Below, one piece after another: positions 41,401 through 50,054 of a DNA stretch of 59,536 bases. The translations under genes were made by a program, and so were the position numbers. This DNA comes from Phytoactinopolyspora alkaliphila (lineage in GTDB: Bacteria; Actinomycetota; Actinomycetes; Jiangellales; Jiangellaceae), in contig NZ_JAAGOB010000005.1 of NCBI RefSeq assembly GCF_010550695.1, positions 1-59,536 of the forward strand, written 5' to 3'. How positions within the stretch are numbered: the first letter of the stretch is position 1; each line of letters opens with the position of its first letter. The notes beneath the pieces are model-generated. The model searched no databases and had not been told where the DNA came from. It saw only the letters and a list, made by a program, of their open reading frames with translations.

Positions 41401-42658
41401 CATCCTGTCCATGGAACGCGGCGTGCACCTTGGTCACGGCGGCGACGATGTCGTGGACGTCATCGTCGGAGTAGTTCTCGTTCCAGCCGATGACGAGCAT
41501 GCGGCTACCGATCAGCGCCTCGGTGTTCGGGCACAGGCCGGGACCGTACCGGGGCACCTCGGTGGCCGGAGGCACCGCCAGCGGGTAGCCGGATGTGCCG
41601 TAGGTGCGTTGTTCGGAGAGCACGGGATTCATGTAGAGCGGCCGCTGGATGTATCCACCGACGGCCGGTATGCCCTCGGCGGCGAGTGCGCGCGCGAACT
41701 CGCGCGCGTCGACCCGAACGATGTCGGGGTCGACGAAGACGGGGAACAGCCAGTAGGCGGCGCCCTCGTCCAGGCCAGGTGAAACACCTGGCAAGTCACG
41801 CAGTAGAGCCGTCAGCGGCTTCGCTGCCGCACGACGATCCTCGACCACCGCGGCGAGCTTGGGCAACTGCGCCCGGCCGACGGCGGCCTGCAGCTCGGTC
41901 ATGCGGTAGTTGAGCCCCAGGAAGAGATGGGTGCGTTCGTCCGTGTCCCGTGGCCAGGCCTTGTCTGCGAAGAGTCGTGCGCGCCTTGCGAGCGCATGGT
42001 CATCGGTGATGGTCAGACCGCCGTCGCCGGCTGTGATGTGCTTCGACTGCTGGAGGCTGAAACACCCCAGGTGCCCGACCGTACCGGCGAGCGCGCCGTC
42101 GGGTGCGCAGCGGGTCAGGTAGGCCTGCGCGCAATCCTCGATCAGGATCAGGCCGTGCTGGTCGGCCAGCTCCCGCAATTCGGCTACCGGCGCGGGCTGG
42201 CCGAACAGGTGCACCGCGATGATCGCGCGGGTGCGTGACGAGATCCGCGCGCGAACCGAGGCGACGTCGAGGTTCCCGGTACTGGGATCGACGTCGGCGA
42301 AGACAGGTACCGCGTTCTGGGCAAGGATCGGCAGGATCGTGCCGGCGTCGGACAGGCCGGTGGCGATGATCTCGTCCCCTGGCTCCGGGTCGACCGCCGC
42401 GACCGCGAGGTGCAGCGCCGACGTGCCCGAGCTCGACGCCACCACATGTTCGACGCCGTAGTAGTCAGCGAAGTCCGACTCGAACTCGCGGGTCTCCCCG
42501 CCCACGGTGCTGTTCAGCTGGCCGCTGCGCACCACCCGTTCTAGGGCGCGGATCTCCTCCTCGCCCAGCCGCCGCCCGGCCGCGTCGGAGACGCCCGGAA
42601 ACGGGGCCGTGCGGATAGGTGTGCCACCGGTGATCGCCAGTGCGGACTCGTCAGGCAT
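41393..42658 (-). CDS. DegT/DnrJ/EryC1/StrS-family sugar aminotransferase (1)
   Basis: A 421-residue PLP-dependent aminotransferase. The motifs are ASSSGTSALHLAVAAV, FADVDPSTGNLD, AVHLFGQPAP, IEDCAQAYLT (PLP Asp) and the Lys in SLQQSKHITAGDGG, followed by NYRMTELQAAVG. It transfers an amino group to or from a keto sugar or keto cyclitol. ATG at 42658 has AGAGGAACG upstream. It is last in the seven-gene transporter operon starting at 49592; its stop overlaps the ceramidase-like stop by 8 nt in a convergent layout. Confidence 0.9.
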   Translation of the reverse strand: MPDESALAITGGTPIRTAPFPGVSDAAGRRLGEEEIRALERVVRSGQLNSTVGGETREFESDFADYYGVEHVVASSSGTSALHLAVAAVDPEPGDEIIATGLSDAGTILPILAQNAVPVFADVDPSTGNLDVASVRARISSRTRAIIAVHLFGQPAPVAELRELADQHGLILIEDCAQAYLTRCAPDGALAGTVGHLGCFSLQQSKHITAGDGGLTITDDHALARRARLFADKAWPRDTDERTHLFLGLNYRMTELQAAVGRAQLPKLAAVVEDRRAAAKPLTALLRDLPGVSPGLDEGAAYWLFPVFVDPDIVRVDAREFARALAAEGIPAVGGYIQRPLYMNPVLSEQRTYGTSGYPLAVPPATEVPRYGPGLCPNTEALIGSRMLVIGWNENYSDDDVHDIVAAVTKVHAAFHGQDVS

Positions 42659-42676
42659 GGGCGTTCCTCTTCCATC

Positions 42677-44002
42677 TCAGGGTGTGATCTTCTCCACCAG
42701 CAGCTGGTACACGCTCGGCGGGCGTCCGACCTTGCTCGAGCGGGCAGGCGGCATCGGCCACGCGAGCCCTTCGTCGACCAGGGTTTTCAGCGTTCGCCGC
42801 GCGGTCTGCATTGTGACGCCGAGAAGGCCGGCGACCTTCTCCGCGTCCACGACAAGGTCGGCGTCGTCGCCCAGTTGTGACGCGAGCCGAGCCAGAGTGT
42901 CCGCAGCCTTGGGATCCCTGACAGCGGGGATCCTCGCGGAGCCCTGGTCCTGTTCGGCAGGCAGACGCAGCACGGTCTCACCCGGTCCCACGACGTAGGC
43001 GCCCCCGGAGCTTTCCGCGGCCGACCTGTCCACCGCAGTCTGCGCGTTCAGCTCAGCTTCCCGTGTGGACCGGCCGAGACCGATGCCAACCTCCAGTGCT
43101 ATCCCCAGCTCGGCGGTGACCCGGCGGAGAAACGGCGCCACCGTAAGTTCCCCTGTCGCCATCCGAAGCGACCCCATCGTCGTGACCACCAGGTAACTGC
43201 GCTCGTCTCTCGGCAACACCGCGGCGTCCATCGGCCGCGCCTCCCGCAACAGCTCGCGGTAGAGCGCCAGCTTCAGGTCCTGGTACCAATAGCTGCTGGG
43301 ACTCGCATGCGGGGGAATCGCGTCCGTGTGCACCCGCACCACCACCGTCACGATCCGGGACTCCTCAAGCTTGGCCCCGCTGCCGATCAGGACGGCCGTA
43401 TGCAGGGCGTGCCGCACTGCGGTTCGCGACGGTGGCATGACGAGCATCGGCACACCGGCCTCGGTGAGTGCCAGGGCCACCGCCGGCACTGTGGTGATGC
43501 CACCGGATGTGTGCCCGGCGTCGTACTGGTCCCGGTGGAAAGCGGCGAACTCGGCGGCTGTGACCGAGCGGGCGTAGGGCTGCACGCGTACCGCCTGGGC
43601 GCTGAGACCGATCTCCTCGTAGGCGCTCCCGACATCCGCCTCGGAGACCGAGTCGACGCTGATCCGCAAGGGGTCGAACGTATCGGCCAGGATCCCGCGG
43701 AGCAGCGTGCCGTGCAGCGCGGAACCGTCGAGGGGGACATATGTGGCGGGAACCGGAAGCTCTCCTTGAGCGGCCGCGGCGTCGAAGGACATCGGACCGG
43801 AGAAGAGACAGACGTCCACCCGCGGCGCCATCTTCGCCGCCTGGACGCGTGCCTCGGAGTCCGGTGTGTTGGAAACGGTCACCAGCCGCCACCATGGGCC
43901 GCCGGTCTCCCTGGCGACGGCGACGATCCGGCGCACGGCGTCGTCCGTTCCCAGCACGCCGATGGTGATCTCTTCGCGTGTACCTTGTTCTGCTCGATGC
44001 AT
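42677..44002 (-). CDS. Putative three-part transcriptional regulator
   Basis: A 441-residue protein that I do not recognise by name. Residues about 1-225 look like an alpha/beta sensor similar to PrpR-N or a periplasmic-binding fold (GVLGTDDAVRRIVAVARE, VDVCLFSGPMSF, SRTAVRHALHTAVLIG). Residues about 250-350 resemble a degenerate GGDEF/cyclase fold (SYLVVTTMGSLRM, LGIALEVGIGLGRSTREAELNAQTA), as in CdaR-type regulators. Residues about 370-440 are a winged helix (VAGLLGVTMQTARRTLKTLVDEG). It lies between the ABC genes and the DegT gene of the same operon, so it may be a substrate-responsive controller. Confidence 0.55.
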   Translation of the reverse strand: MHRAEQGTREEITIGVLGTDDAVRRIVAVARETGGPWWRLVTVSNTPDSEARVQAAKMAPRVDVCLFSGPMSFDAAAAQGELPVPATYVPLDGSALHGTLLRGILADTFDPLRISVDSVSEADVGSAYEEIGLSAQAVRVQPYARSVTAAEFAAFHRDQYDAGHTSGGITTVPAVALALTEAGVPMLVMPPSRTAVRHALHTAVLIGSGAKLEESRIVTVVVRVHTDAIPPHASPSSYWYQDLKLALYRELLREARPMDAAVLPRDERSYLVVTTMGSLRMATGELTVAPFLRRVTAELGIALEVGIGLGRSTREAELNAQTAVDRSAAESSGGAYVVGPGETVLRLPAEQDQGSARIPAVRDPKAADTLARLASQLGDDADLVVDAEKVAGLLGVTMQTARRTLKTLVDEGLAWPMPPARSSKVGRPPSVYQLLVEKITP

Positions 44003-44051
44003 GGCTGCCGTCCTGTGGTCCCGTGTGTGGTGCGAGGCTACCCGTGGGTCC

Positions 44052-44837
44052 TCATGCCGTCACCGGGAGAACAGCGCTCAGAAGCTGCTGTGTGTAGGGG
44101 TCTTGTGGGGCGTCGAAGATCTGCGCAGTGGGTCCTTCCTCGACCACTTTTCCGTGGGACATCACAGCCACCCGGTCGGCGAGGCGCTGAACCACAGCCA
44201 GATTGTGGGAGATGAACACGCAGGACAGCCCGAGGCGCTGCTGAAGCTCGGCGAGCAGCGCGAGGATCTGGGCTTGGATCGACACGTCCAGCGACGACGT
44301 CGGCTCGTCACACACCAGCAATTCCGGCTCCAGAGCCAGGGTCCGGGCGATCGCGATGCGCTGCTGCTGGCCCCCGGAGAACTGGGTCGGGTACAGGTCG
44401 GCGAAGTGTTCGCTGACGCCAACCGTGTCGAGCAGCTCGATGGCGCGCGCCCGGCGGGAGGACTTACTGCCGATGCCGTGCAGCCGCAGCGGCTCGATCA
44501 CGTTGGCGACGGCGCTGTAGTGGGGCAGCAGCGATCCGAACGGGTTCTGGAAGACCATCTGCATCCGGCGCCGAAGACGGCGCAGGTCACCGCCCTTGAC
44601 GGTACTGAGGTCCTGATCGTCGAAGAGCACCCGGCCTGACGTGCACGGCTGCAACCCCATGATCAGGCGGGCCAGCGTCGACTTGCCGCTGCCGCTTTCA
44701 CCGACCACGCCGACGGTCTCGCCCCGCCGCACGGACAGGGTGACACCCCTGACGGCCTGAACATCACCCGCCGGCGTCGAGAACGTCTTCGTCACATCGT
44801 CCGCGTGGACCAGGACATGACGGCTGGAATCACTCAT
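44052..44837 (-). CDS. Peptide-type ABC transporter ATPase (DppF/OppF-like)
   Basis: A 261-residue ATPase with Walker A GESGSGKSTL, Q-loop VFQNPFGSLLPHYS, signature FSGGQQQRIAIARTL, Walker B LLVCDEPTSSLDV and switch HNLAVV. It energises import by pairing with the second ATPase. ATG at 44837 overlaps that gene's stop by 4 nt. Its C-terminus (YTQQLLSAVLPVTA) lacks the oligopeptide zinc/Cys tail seen in the partner. Confidence 0.93.
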   Translation of the reverse strand: MSDSSRHVLVHADDVTKTFSTPAGDVQAVRGVTLSVRRGETVGVVGESGSGKSTLARLIMGLQPCTSGRVLFDDQDLSTVKGGDLRRLRRRMQMVFQNPFGSLLPHYSAVANVIEPLRLHGIGSKSSRRARAIELLDTVGVSEHFADLYPTQFSGGQQQRIAIARTLALEPELLVCDEPTSSLDVSIQAQILALLAELQQRLGLSCVFISHNLAVVQRLADRVAVMSHGKVVEEGPTAQIFDAPQDPYTQQLLSAVLPVTA

Positions 44838-45847
44838 CTGCCCGTCTCCGCCTTCCAGCACGCTGCTGCCCGCTCATCACCAATGCTGATCAGCTCCTGT
44901 TCTTCCTGGCACCGTGGGGACTCGGCCTGTGCGCATCTCGGGTGGAACGCGCAGCCGGCGGGCCTGTGGGCGAGGTCGGGAGGGCTCCCCGGGATGGGCA
45001 GCAGCGGCCGTTCCTGCCCGCCGACCTCGACGCTGGATCCGAGTAGGCCCTTCGTGTAGGGATGTCGTGGTGTGTCGAGCAGTTCGCTCGTGGGTGCCTG
45101 TTCCACTACGCGTCCGGCGTACATGACGACCGCCTGGTCACAGAAGTAGCGGGCGACGCCGAGGTCGTGGGTGATCATGATGACGCCGGTACCGCGGTCT
45201 TTCAGGCCGACGAGCAGATCGAGGATCTGCCGCTGGACCGTGACGTCGACGGCGGTGGTCGGCTCGTCGGCGATCAGGAGTGCCGGTTCGGTGACCATGG
45301 CCATGGCGATCATGGCGCGTTGGCGCATCCCACCGGACAGCTGGAACGGGTACACCCGGATCCGGCGTTCCGGTTCGGGGATCCCGACGTCACCGAGCGC
45401 TCGTACCGCGCGTTCGCGTGCCTCGGACTTGCCACAGATACCGTGCCACAGGAGGTGTTCGGTGAGCTGGCGTTCCAGGGTAAGGGTGGGGTTCATCGCC
45501 TCGGCAGCGTTCTGGAACACCATGCCGATGTTCCTTCCGCGGATGCGCCGCATCTCCCGCTGCGAGAGCGAGAGCAGGTCGCGGCCGTGGAACCAGGCCT
45601 CACCGGACGGTGTGCGGGCAGTGCGGGGCAGCAGCCGCAGGACGCTGCGCACGGTCACGCTCTTGCCACTGCCACTCTCACCGACGATGGCGAGCGCCTT
45701 GCCGCGTTCGACGTCGAAGCTCACCCCGTCGACGACGCGCAACGGCTCGGCCTGCTCCCGGAGGAACTCGGTGTGCAGCTCGCGCACGCTCAGCAGTGCG
45801 TCGCTCTCGGGGGGATCGTGGGGTTCGGCCCGCTGGGTGAGCGTCAT
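44834..45847 (-). CDS. Peptide-type ABC transporter ATPase (DppD/OppD-like)
   Basis: A 337-residue ATPase: Walker A GESGSGKSVTVRS, VFQNAAEAMNPTLT, signature LSGGMRQRAMIAMAM, Walker B LLIADEPTTAVDV, switch THDLGV, and the oligopeptide C-terminal domain with CAFHPRCAQAESPRC, an Fe-S/zinc Cys cluster usual in this group. It starts at 45847, where ATGA overlaps the permease stop. The longer upstream frame is shadow. Confidence 0.93.
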   Translation of the reverse strand: MTLTQRAEPHDPPESDALLSVRELHTEFLREQAEPLRVVDGVSFDVERGKALAIVGESGSGKSVTVRSVLRLLPRTARTPSGEAWFHGRDLLSLSQREMRRIRGRNIGMVFQNAAEAMNPTLTLERQLTEHLLWHGICGKSEARERAVRALGDVGIPEPERRIRVYPFQLSGGMRQRAMIAMAMVTEPALLIADEPTTAVDVTVQRQILDLLVGLKDRGTGVIMITHDLGVARYFCDQAVVMYAGRVVEQAPTSELLDTPRHPYTKGLLGSSVEVGGQERPLLPIPGSPPDLAHRPAGCAFHPRCAQAESPRCQEEQELISIGDERAAACWKAETGR

Positions 45848-46791
45848 CGTTGCTCTCCTCGCGGGTCGAAGGCATCCCGTACGCCGTCCCCGACCCAGGT
45901 GAAGGCCAGCAGTGACAGCGCGAAGACGGCGGCCGGTGCCAGCAGCATATGCGGCGCCGCCAGCAGGAACCGGGTGCCCTCGGAGATCATCGCGCCCCAC
46001 GACGGGGTCGGTGGCTGCACCCCGAGTCCGAGCAAGCCGAGCCCGGCCTCGGCGGCGATCGCGGCCGGGATGGCGAAGCTGGTGGTCACCAGGAGCGGCC
46101 CGATGGCGTTGGGCAGGATGTACCGGATGGCGATGGTCGGCCCGGACGCGCCCATGGCCCGGCCCGCCTCGACGTATTCCCGCTGCTTGATGGTGAGGAC
46201 CTGAGCCCGGACGAGCCGCGCCTGGGTGACCCATCCCGCGATGCCGATGGCGATGATCAGTGCGATGATGCTGCGCCCGAGTACGGCAACCATGACGATG
46301 GCGAACAGGTAACTCGGGAACGCGTACATCACGTCGGTGAAGGCCATCAGCCCCTGCTCCACCCTGCCGCCACGGTATCCGGCGGTGAGCCCGATGACCA
46401 GGGCGGCGAGCAGGGCGAGCAGTTCGGCGCCGAACGCGACGATCAGAGCGGTCCGCAGGCCGTAGATGGTCCGGCTGAGGATGTCCCGTCCGAGCTGGTC
46501 GGTGCCGAGCACGTGGCCTTCGGAGCCGACGCCGACAAGCTGATTGGCGTAGTCCGTAGCGCCGAAGTGGTACGGAGCGATCAATGGTGCCGCGGCGGCG
46601 ACCAGCACGAGCAATGCGCAGAAGATCAGGCTGATCAGCGCCAGGCGGTTCCGCTTGAACCGGTCCCAGGCCCGGGCCCACGGCCCGCGTGCCCTGGGCG
46701 GCGCCTCGTGCTGGCCGGTGCCGGATACGGGGCGTTCGGCTGGTGTCACGCCGGTTGTGTCGACGTCTTCCGTAGCTGCGATCGTCCCCAC
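45844..46791 (-). CDS. ABC transporter permease (DppC-like)
   Basis: A 315-residue membrane protein with about six hydrophobic segments and the permease loop EAGRAMGASGPTIAIRYILPNA (EAA motif). The N-terminal 60 residues include the OppC-type WDRFKRNRLALISL. I chose GTG at 46791 (VGTIAATEDV) because AAGGGGG precedes it; this overlaps the DppB-like gene by 46 nt. It forms the membrane channel with that protein. Confidence 0.9.
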   Translation of the reverse strand: MGTIAATEDVDTTGVTPAERPVSGTGQHEAPPRARGPWARAWDRFKRNRLALISLIFCALLVLVAAAAPLIAPYHFGATDYANQLVGVGSEGHVLGTDQLGRDILSRTIYGLRTALIVAFGAELLALLAALVIGLTAGYRGGRVEQGLMAFTDVMYAFPSYLFAIVMVAVLGRSIIALIIAIGIAGWVTQARLVRAQVLTIKQREYVEAGRAMGASGPTIAIRYILPNAIGPLLVTTSFAIPAAIAAEAGLGLLGLGVQPPTPSWGAMISEGTRFLLAAPHMLLAPAAVFALSLLAFTWVGDGVRDAFDPRGEQR

Positions 46792-47747
46792 CCCCCTTCT
46801 GCCCGAATTCGGGGATCGATGAACCCGTACGTCAGGTCGACCGCCAGGTTGACCACCATGATGATCAGTGCGAAGAACAGCACCGTCCCCATCAGCAGCG
46901 GCATGTCCCGGCTGGCCGCCGCGGTAGCGGCGTAATAGCCGAGGCCGGGGATGCGGAACAGGGCCTCCACGAACACGGTCCCGGTCATCAGCGCTGCCAG
47001 AAGCGGGCCCACCACCGTCACCAGCGGGATGAGCGAGTTGCGCAGGGCGTGCCGCACGATGACCGTGCGGTACGGCCCGCCTTTGGCCATGGCCGCCGTC
47101 ACGTACTCCTCGCGCAGCGTCTCCAGCATGCTCGAGCGCACATAGCGGGCGAGCACCGCGGCCGGTCCGAGGGATAGCGCCAGCACCGGCAGGATCAGGT
47201 GCTCCGGTCTGCTCCAGCCACTGGAGGGAAGCCAGCCCAGGCTCGCGCTGAAGATCACGATCAGGAACGCGGCCACCAGGTAGCTCGGCAGTGCGTTGCC
47301 GAGCGTGACAAGGAACATGGTGGAATGGTCCGCTTTCGAGTTCTGCCGCAGCGCGGCGAACACCCCGGCGGGTACCGCGATCAGCAACGCCAGCGTCACC
47401 GCGAGGAGGGCAAGCGTCGCGGAGATCGGAAACGCCGAACCGATGATGTCCTCCACCGCGCGTCCCGCGTAGCGGTACGACGGCCCCATGTCCCAGGTCG
47501 CCACCCCCTGCATGAACGTGAGGTATTGCTGCCAGGCGGGGACGTCGTCGCCGTACCGGCTCAAGGACTCGGCGAGCATCTGCTCGGTTCCGGTCCCGCC
47601 GATGGAGGACGCCCCGCTGGTCACCCGCTGGATGTCGGCGAAGTTTCCCGGCGCTGACTGCAACAGGGTGAAGGTGATGATCGAGACCGCCACCAGACAC
47701 AGCGCCAGACGCACGAGCCGCCGGCTGAGGAATGTCAGGAAATCCAC
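46746..47747 (-). CDS. ABC transporter permease (DppB-like)
   Basis: A 333-residue integral membrane protein beginning MDFLTFLSRRLVRLALCLVA, with the DppB-type first segment and the conserved loop EEYVTAAMAKGGPYRTVIVRHALRNS (EAA loop) before LIPLVTVVG. GTG at 47747 has GGAGAGGG upstream. Second gene of the operon; substrate unknown, but the family also carries amino sugars and opine-like compounds besides peptides. Confidence 0.92.
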   Translation of the reverse strand: MDFLTFLSRRLVRLALCLVAVSIITFTLLQSAPGNFADIQRVTSGASSIGGTGTEQMLAESLSRYGDDVPAWQQYLTFMQGVATWDMGPSYRYAGRAVEDIIGSAFPISATLALLAVTLALLIAVPAGVFAALRQNSKADHSTMFLVTLGNALPSYLVAAFLIVIFSASLGWLPSSGWSRPEHLILPVLALSLGPAAVLARYVRSSMLETLREEYVTAAMAKGGPYRTVIVRHALRNSLIPLVTVVGPLLAALMTGTVFVEALFRIPGLGYYAATAAASRDMPLLMGTVLFFALIIMVVNLAVDLTYGFIDPRIRAEGGWGRSQLRKTSTQPA

Positions 47748-47762
47748 TGCCCTCTCCGCGGC

Positions 47763-49592
47763 CTACGCTTCGATGCCGAGCGATTTGAGGTAGAAGAAGT
47801 CCGGGTAGCGTCTCAGCTGCAGGCCGGAGATGGTGGGCCGCACGGCGAAGAACGCCGACAGCCAGACCACGGAGAAGAAGAGATACTCCTCCTCCCGCAG
47901 CCGAGCGGCCTCCTTGAACAGCTCCAGGCGGGCGTCATCGTCCAGCTCCACCACGGCTTCGGCGACGAGATCCGCCATCTGCAGCGAGCCTTCGGAGGCG
48001 TTCTCGGAGATCAGCTCGCTGAGCCGCGAGGACTTTTCGGACCCGCTGAGATCCTCGTCCGCCTCCGTCTCCTGATACTCCGCCCAGACGTCGCCCGGGA
48101 GACTGAACTTCTGGATGTCGGTCGGCGACCACAGCGCACCGACGTACGTGGCCCAGGTGGGCAGTCCGGCAAAGGTGCCCCAGTAGAACCCGATGTAGTC
48201 GTCTTCCTGGACCTGCCAGCGTCGTTCGACGTAGACGCCGGATTCGACGCGGTCGACGACGGCGTCGATGCCGAGGTTCTGCTGCCACCGGTCGACGATG
48301 GCGTCGACGATCGGGTTGTCCACGCCGGAGAGGATGCGTACGGCCGGGAGGCCCTCGCCGTCGGGGTATCCGGCGTCGGCGAGGAGCTGCTTCGCCTCGT
48401 CGAGGTTCTCCTGGACGGCGATCCGGTCGTCCCAGCCCTCAACCCGATCGTGGACGAGGGAGAGACCAGGACGGGTCTGCGGTATCACGCCGGCGAGCAC
48501 GTCCCGTTCCAGCGAGATCGACAGCGCCTTGCGGACCCGGACGTCTTCGAGCGCGGGATGCTTGCTGCGCAGCGTGGCCAGATAGCCGATGCTGTAGGTG
48601 TCGACGGCCTGGACGTGTTCGGCGAGCTCCGGATCGCTCTCGAAGCGCAGCACGTCGGCCACCTCGAGGGGGAGGATGTCCACTTCCTCGTTCTCGTACG
48701 GGATAGTGGCCGTGCCGGGATTCGCGCCCGGGTCGACCAGCGTGATTTCTATCCGCTCCAATTGCACCGAGCCGCGGTCCCAGTACTCCTCGTTGACCAC
48801 CAGGTCGAGCGCCGAGTTGTGGACGAACCTCTCCACGGCGAACGGGCCGTTGGACAGGAAGTTCGGGGGAGCCTGCCAGTCATCCGGGTGCTCGTCCAGG
48901 GTGTCCATGTGCAGCGGAAGCAACGCCGGGTGGGTCATCGCGAGCAGGAAGTCGGGATTGGGCTGCGCGAGTGTCAGCACCAGCTCCCGGTCACCAGTGG
49001 CCTCGATCCCGACGTCGGACCAGTCCTCGGTGGCGCCGTTGAGATGCTCGGCCGCGCCCTTGATGCCGGTGGTCATCTGATACGAGTTGGCGCCCATGGT
49101 GGTGCCGCCGGTACCCCCGCTGCTGGGGGTGAGCAGCCGCTGGTATGTCCGCTCGAAGTCGTCAGCGGTGACCGGGTCGCCGTTGGACCAGCGGGCGTCT
49201 TCACGCAGGTGGAACGTGTAGGTGAGGCCGTCTTCGGACACGTCCCATCGCTCGGCGACGGCCGGGACGACGTCGGTGCCTTCCTCGTTCTGCGAGACGA
49301 GGCCTTCGAGGACGCCTCGCGACAGGATCCACATGCCGTTGGTGATGACCTGTGGGTCCAGGACGTCAATGGTGGTGAAACTCATCCGCAGCGTGGAGCC
49401 GGCGGCAGGGGCGCCGTCGCCTTCGTTGCCTTCAGCGGGAGTGCCGCCGGGTTCCTCCTCGCCGAACAGGCCGCAGCCGGTGAGGGACCAGCTGCCGCCG
49501 GCCGCCAGGCCGATCAGCCCTGATACGCGGAGAAACTCGCGGCGGTTGATGCCGGGCCACAGAGTGGGACCCGAGGAGGCGGATCTGTCCAT
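47763..49592 (-). CDS. ABC transporter substrate-binding protein (peptide/opine type, SBP_bac_5)
   Basis: A 609-residue exported binding protein. A twin-arginine-like INRREFLRVSG and lipobox SLTGCG indicate a lipoprotein. The SBP_bac_5 fold shows AERWDVSEDGLTYTFHLRED, WSNGDPVTADDFERTYQRLL and GLSLVHDRVEGWDDR. The family binds di/oligopeptides, nickel, opines or amino-sugar conjugates. ATG at 49592 has AGAGGTG upstream. First gene of the operon; nothing in the sequence fixes the ligand, but the neighbouring sugar enzymes argue against a plain peptide. Confidence 0.9.
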   Translation of the reverse strand: MDRSASSGPTLWPGINRREFLRVSGLIGLAAGGSWSLTGCGLFGEEEPGGTPAEGNEGDGAPAAGSTLRMSFTTIDVLDPQVITNGMWILSRGVLEGLVSQNEEGTDVVPAVAERWDVSEDGLTYTFHLREDARWSNGDPVTADDFERTYQRLLTPSSGGTGGTTMGANSYQMTTGIKGAAEHLNGATEDWSDVGIEATGDRELVLTLAQPNPDFLLAMTHPALLPLHMDTLDEHPDDWQAPPNFLSNGPFAVERFVHNSALDLVVNEEYWDRGSVQLERIEITLVDPGANPGTATIPYENEEVDILPLEVADVLRFESDPELAEHVQAVDTYSIGYLATLRSKHPALEDVRVRKALSISLERDVLAGVIPQTRPGLSLVHDRVEGWDDRIAVQENLDEAKQLLADAGYPDGEGLPAVRILSGVDNPIVDAIVDRWQQNLGIDAVVDRVESGVYVERRWQVQEDDYIGFYWGTFAGLPTWATYVGALWSPTDIQKFSLPGDVWAEYQETEADEDLSGSEKSSRLSELISENASEGSLQMADLVAEAVVELDDDARLELFKEAARLREEEYLFFSVVWLSAFFAVRPTISGLQLRRYPDFFYLKSLGIEA

Positions 49593-50054
49593 CGGTGCAC
49601 CTCTTTCGTCTTCGGGCAGGCGGGCGGCCAGCCGCGCGACATCAGATGGCAACCGTGATGGAACATTTCGGCTGCCCGATGGCGCAATTTCTAGCGGACT
49701 TTATTTCCATCTACCGAGATGTGTCAACGGTTCGGTGGATTCTGATTCGTCCTTGCTTGCTGTTGATCGCAGTCGCCTTGGCTTCGAACTCGTCCATTCG
49801 CCGGGTTCGCGCCAGCATCCGGGCCGGGTGAGGAGGTCAATTAAGGAGAGGTTCTAATATTGACTTTATGGAACATTAAATTAGGATTCAGTGACCCGCG
49901 GCCGTCCGGAGCGTGGGCTGACACGCCGAGCAGCTCCGGTGCCGGGAAGCCGTGAACGGGACGAGTGGATGGTGGGACGAATAGTGCGAACTGACGACAA
50001 CCTGGTGCAGTGGACGGCAACCGAAGCCAAGGCTGATCTCCCCGGCGGCCAGTC
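49593..50054. promoter_or_regulatory. Divergent spacer with repeated ATGGAACATT and possible gene remnant
   Basis: This AT-richer spacer separates the transporter operon from the aldolase gene. ATGGAACATT occurs at 49660-49669 and again at 49868-49877, each near ACTTTAT, a candidate operator pair. A strong ribosome site (TTAAGGAGAGG, 49841-49851) precedes a TTG at 49860 opening a 30-codon frame (MTLWNIKLGFSDP) that then stops; another frame (GTG 49891 or ATG 49969) runs to a TGA at 50056-50058 overlapping the next start. These look like remnants or a leader, not a whole gene. Confidence 0.45.
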
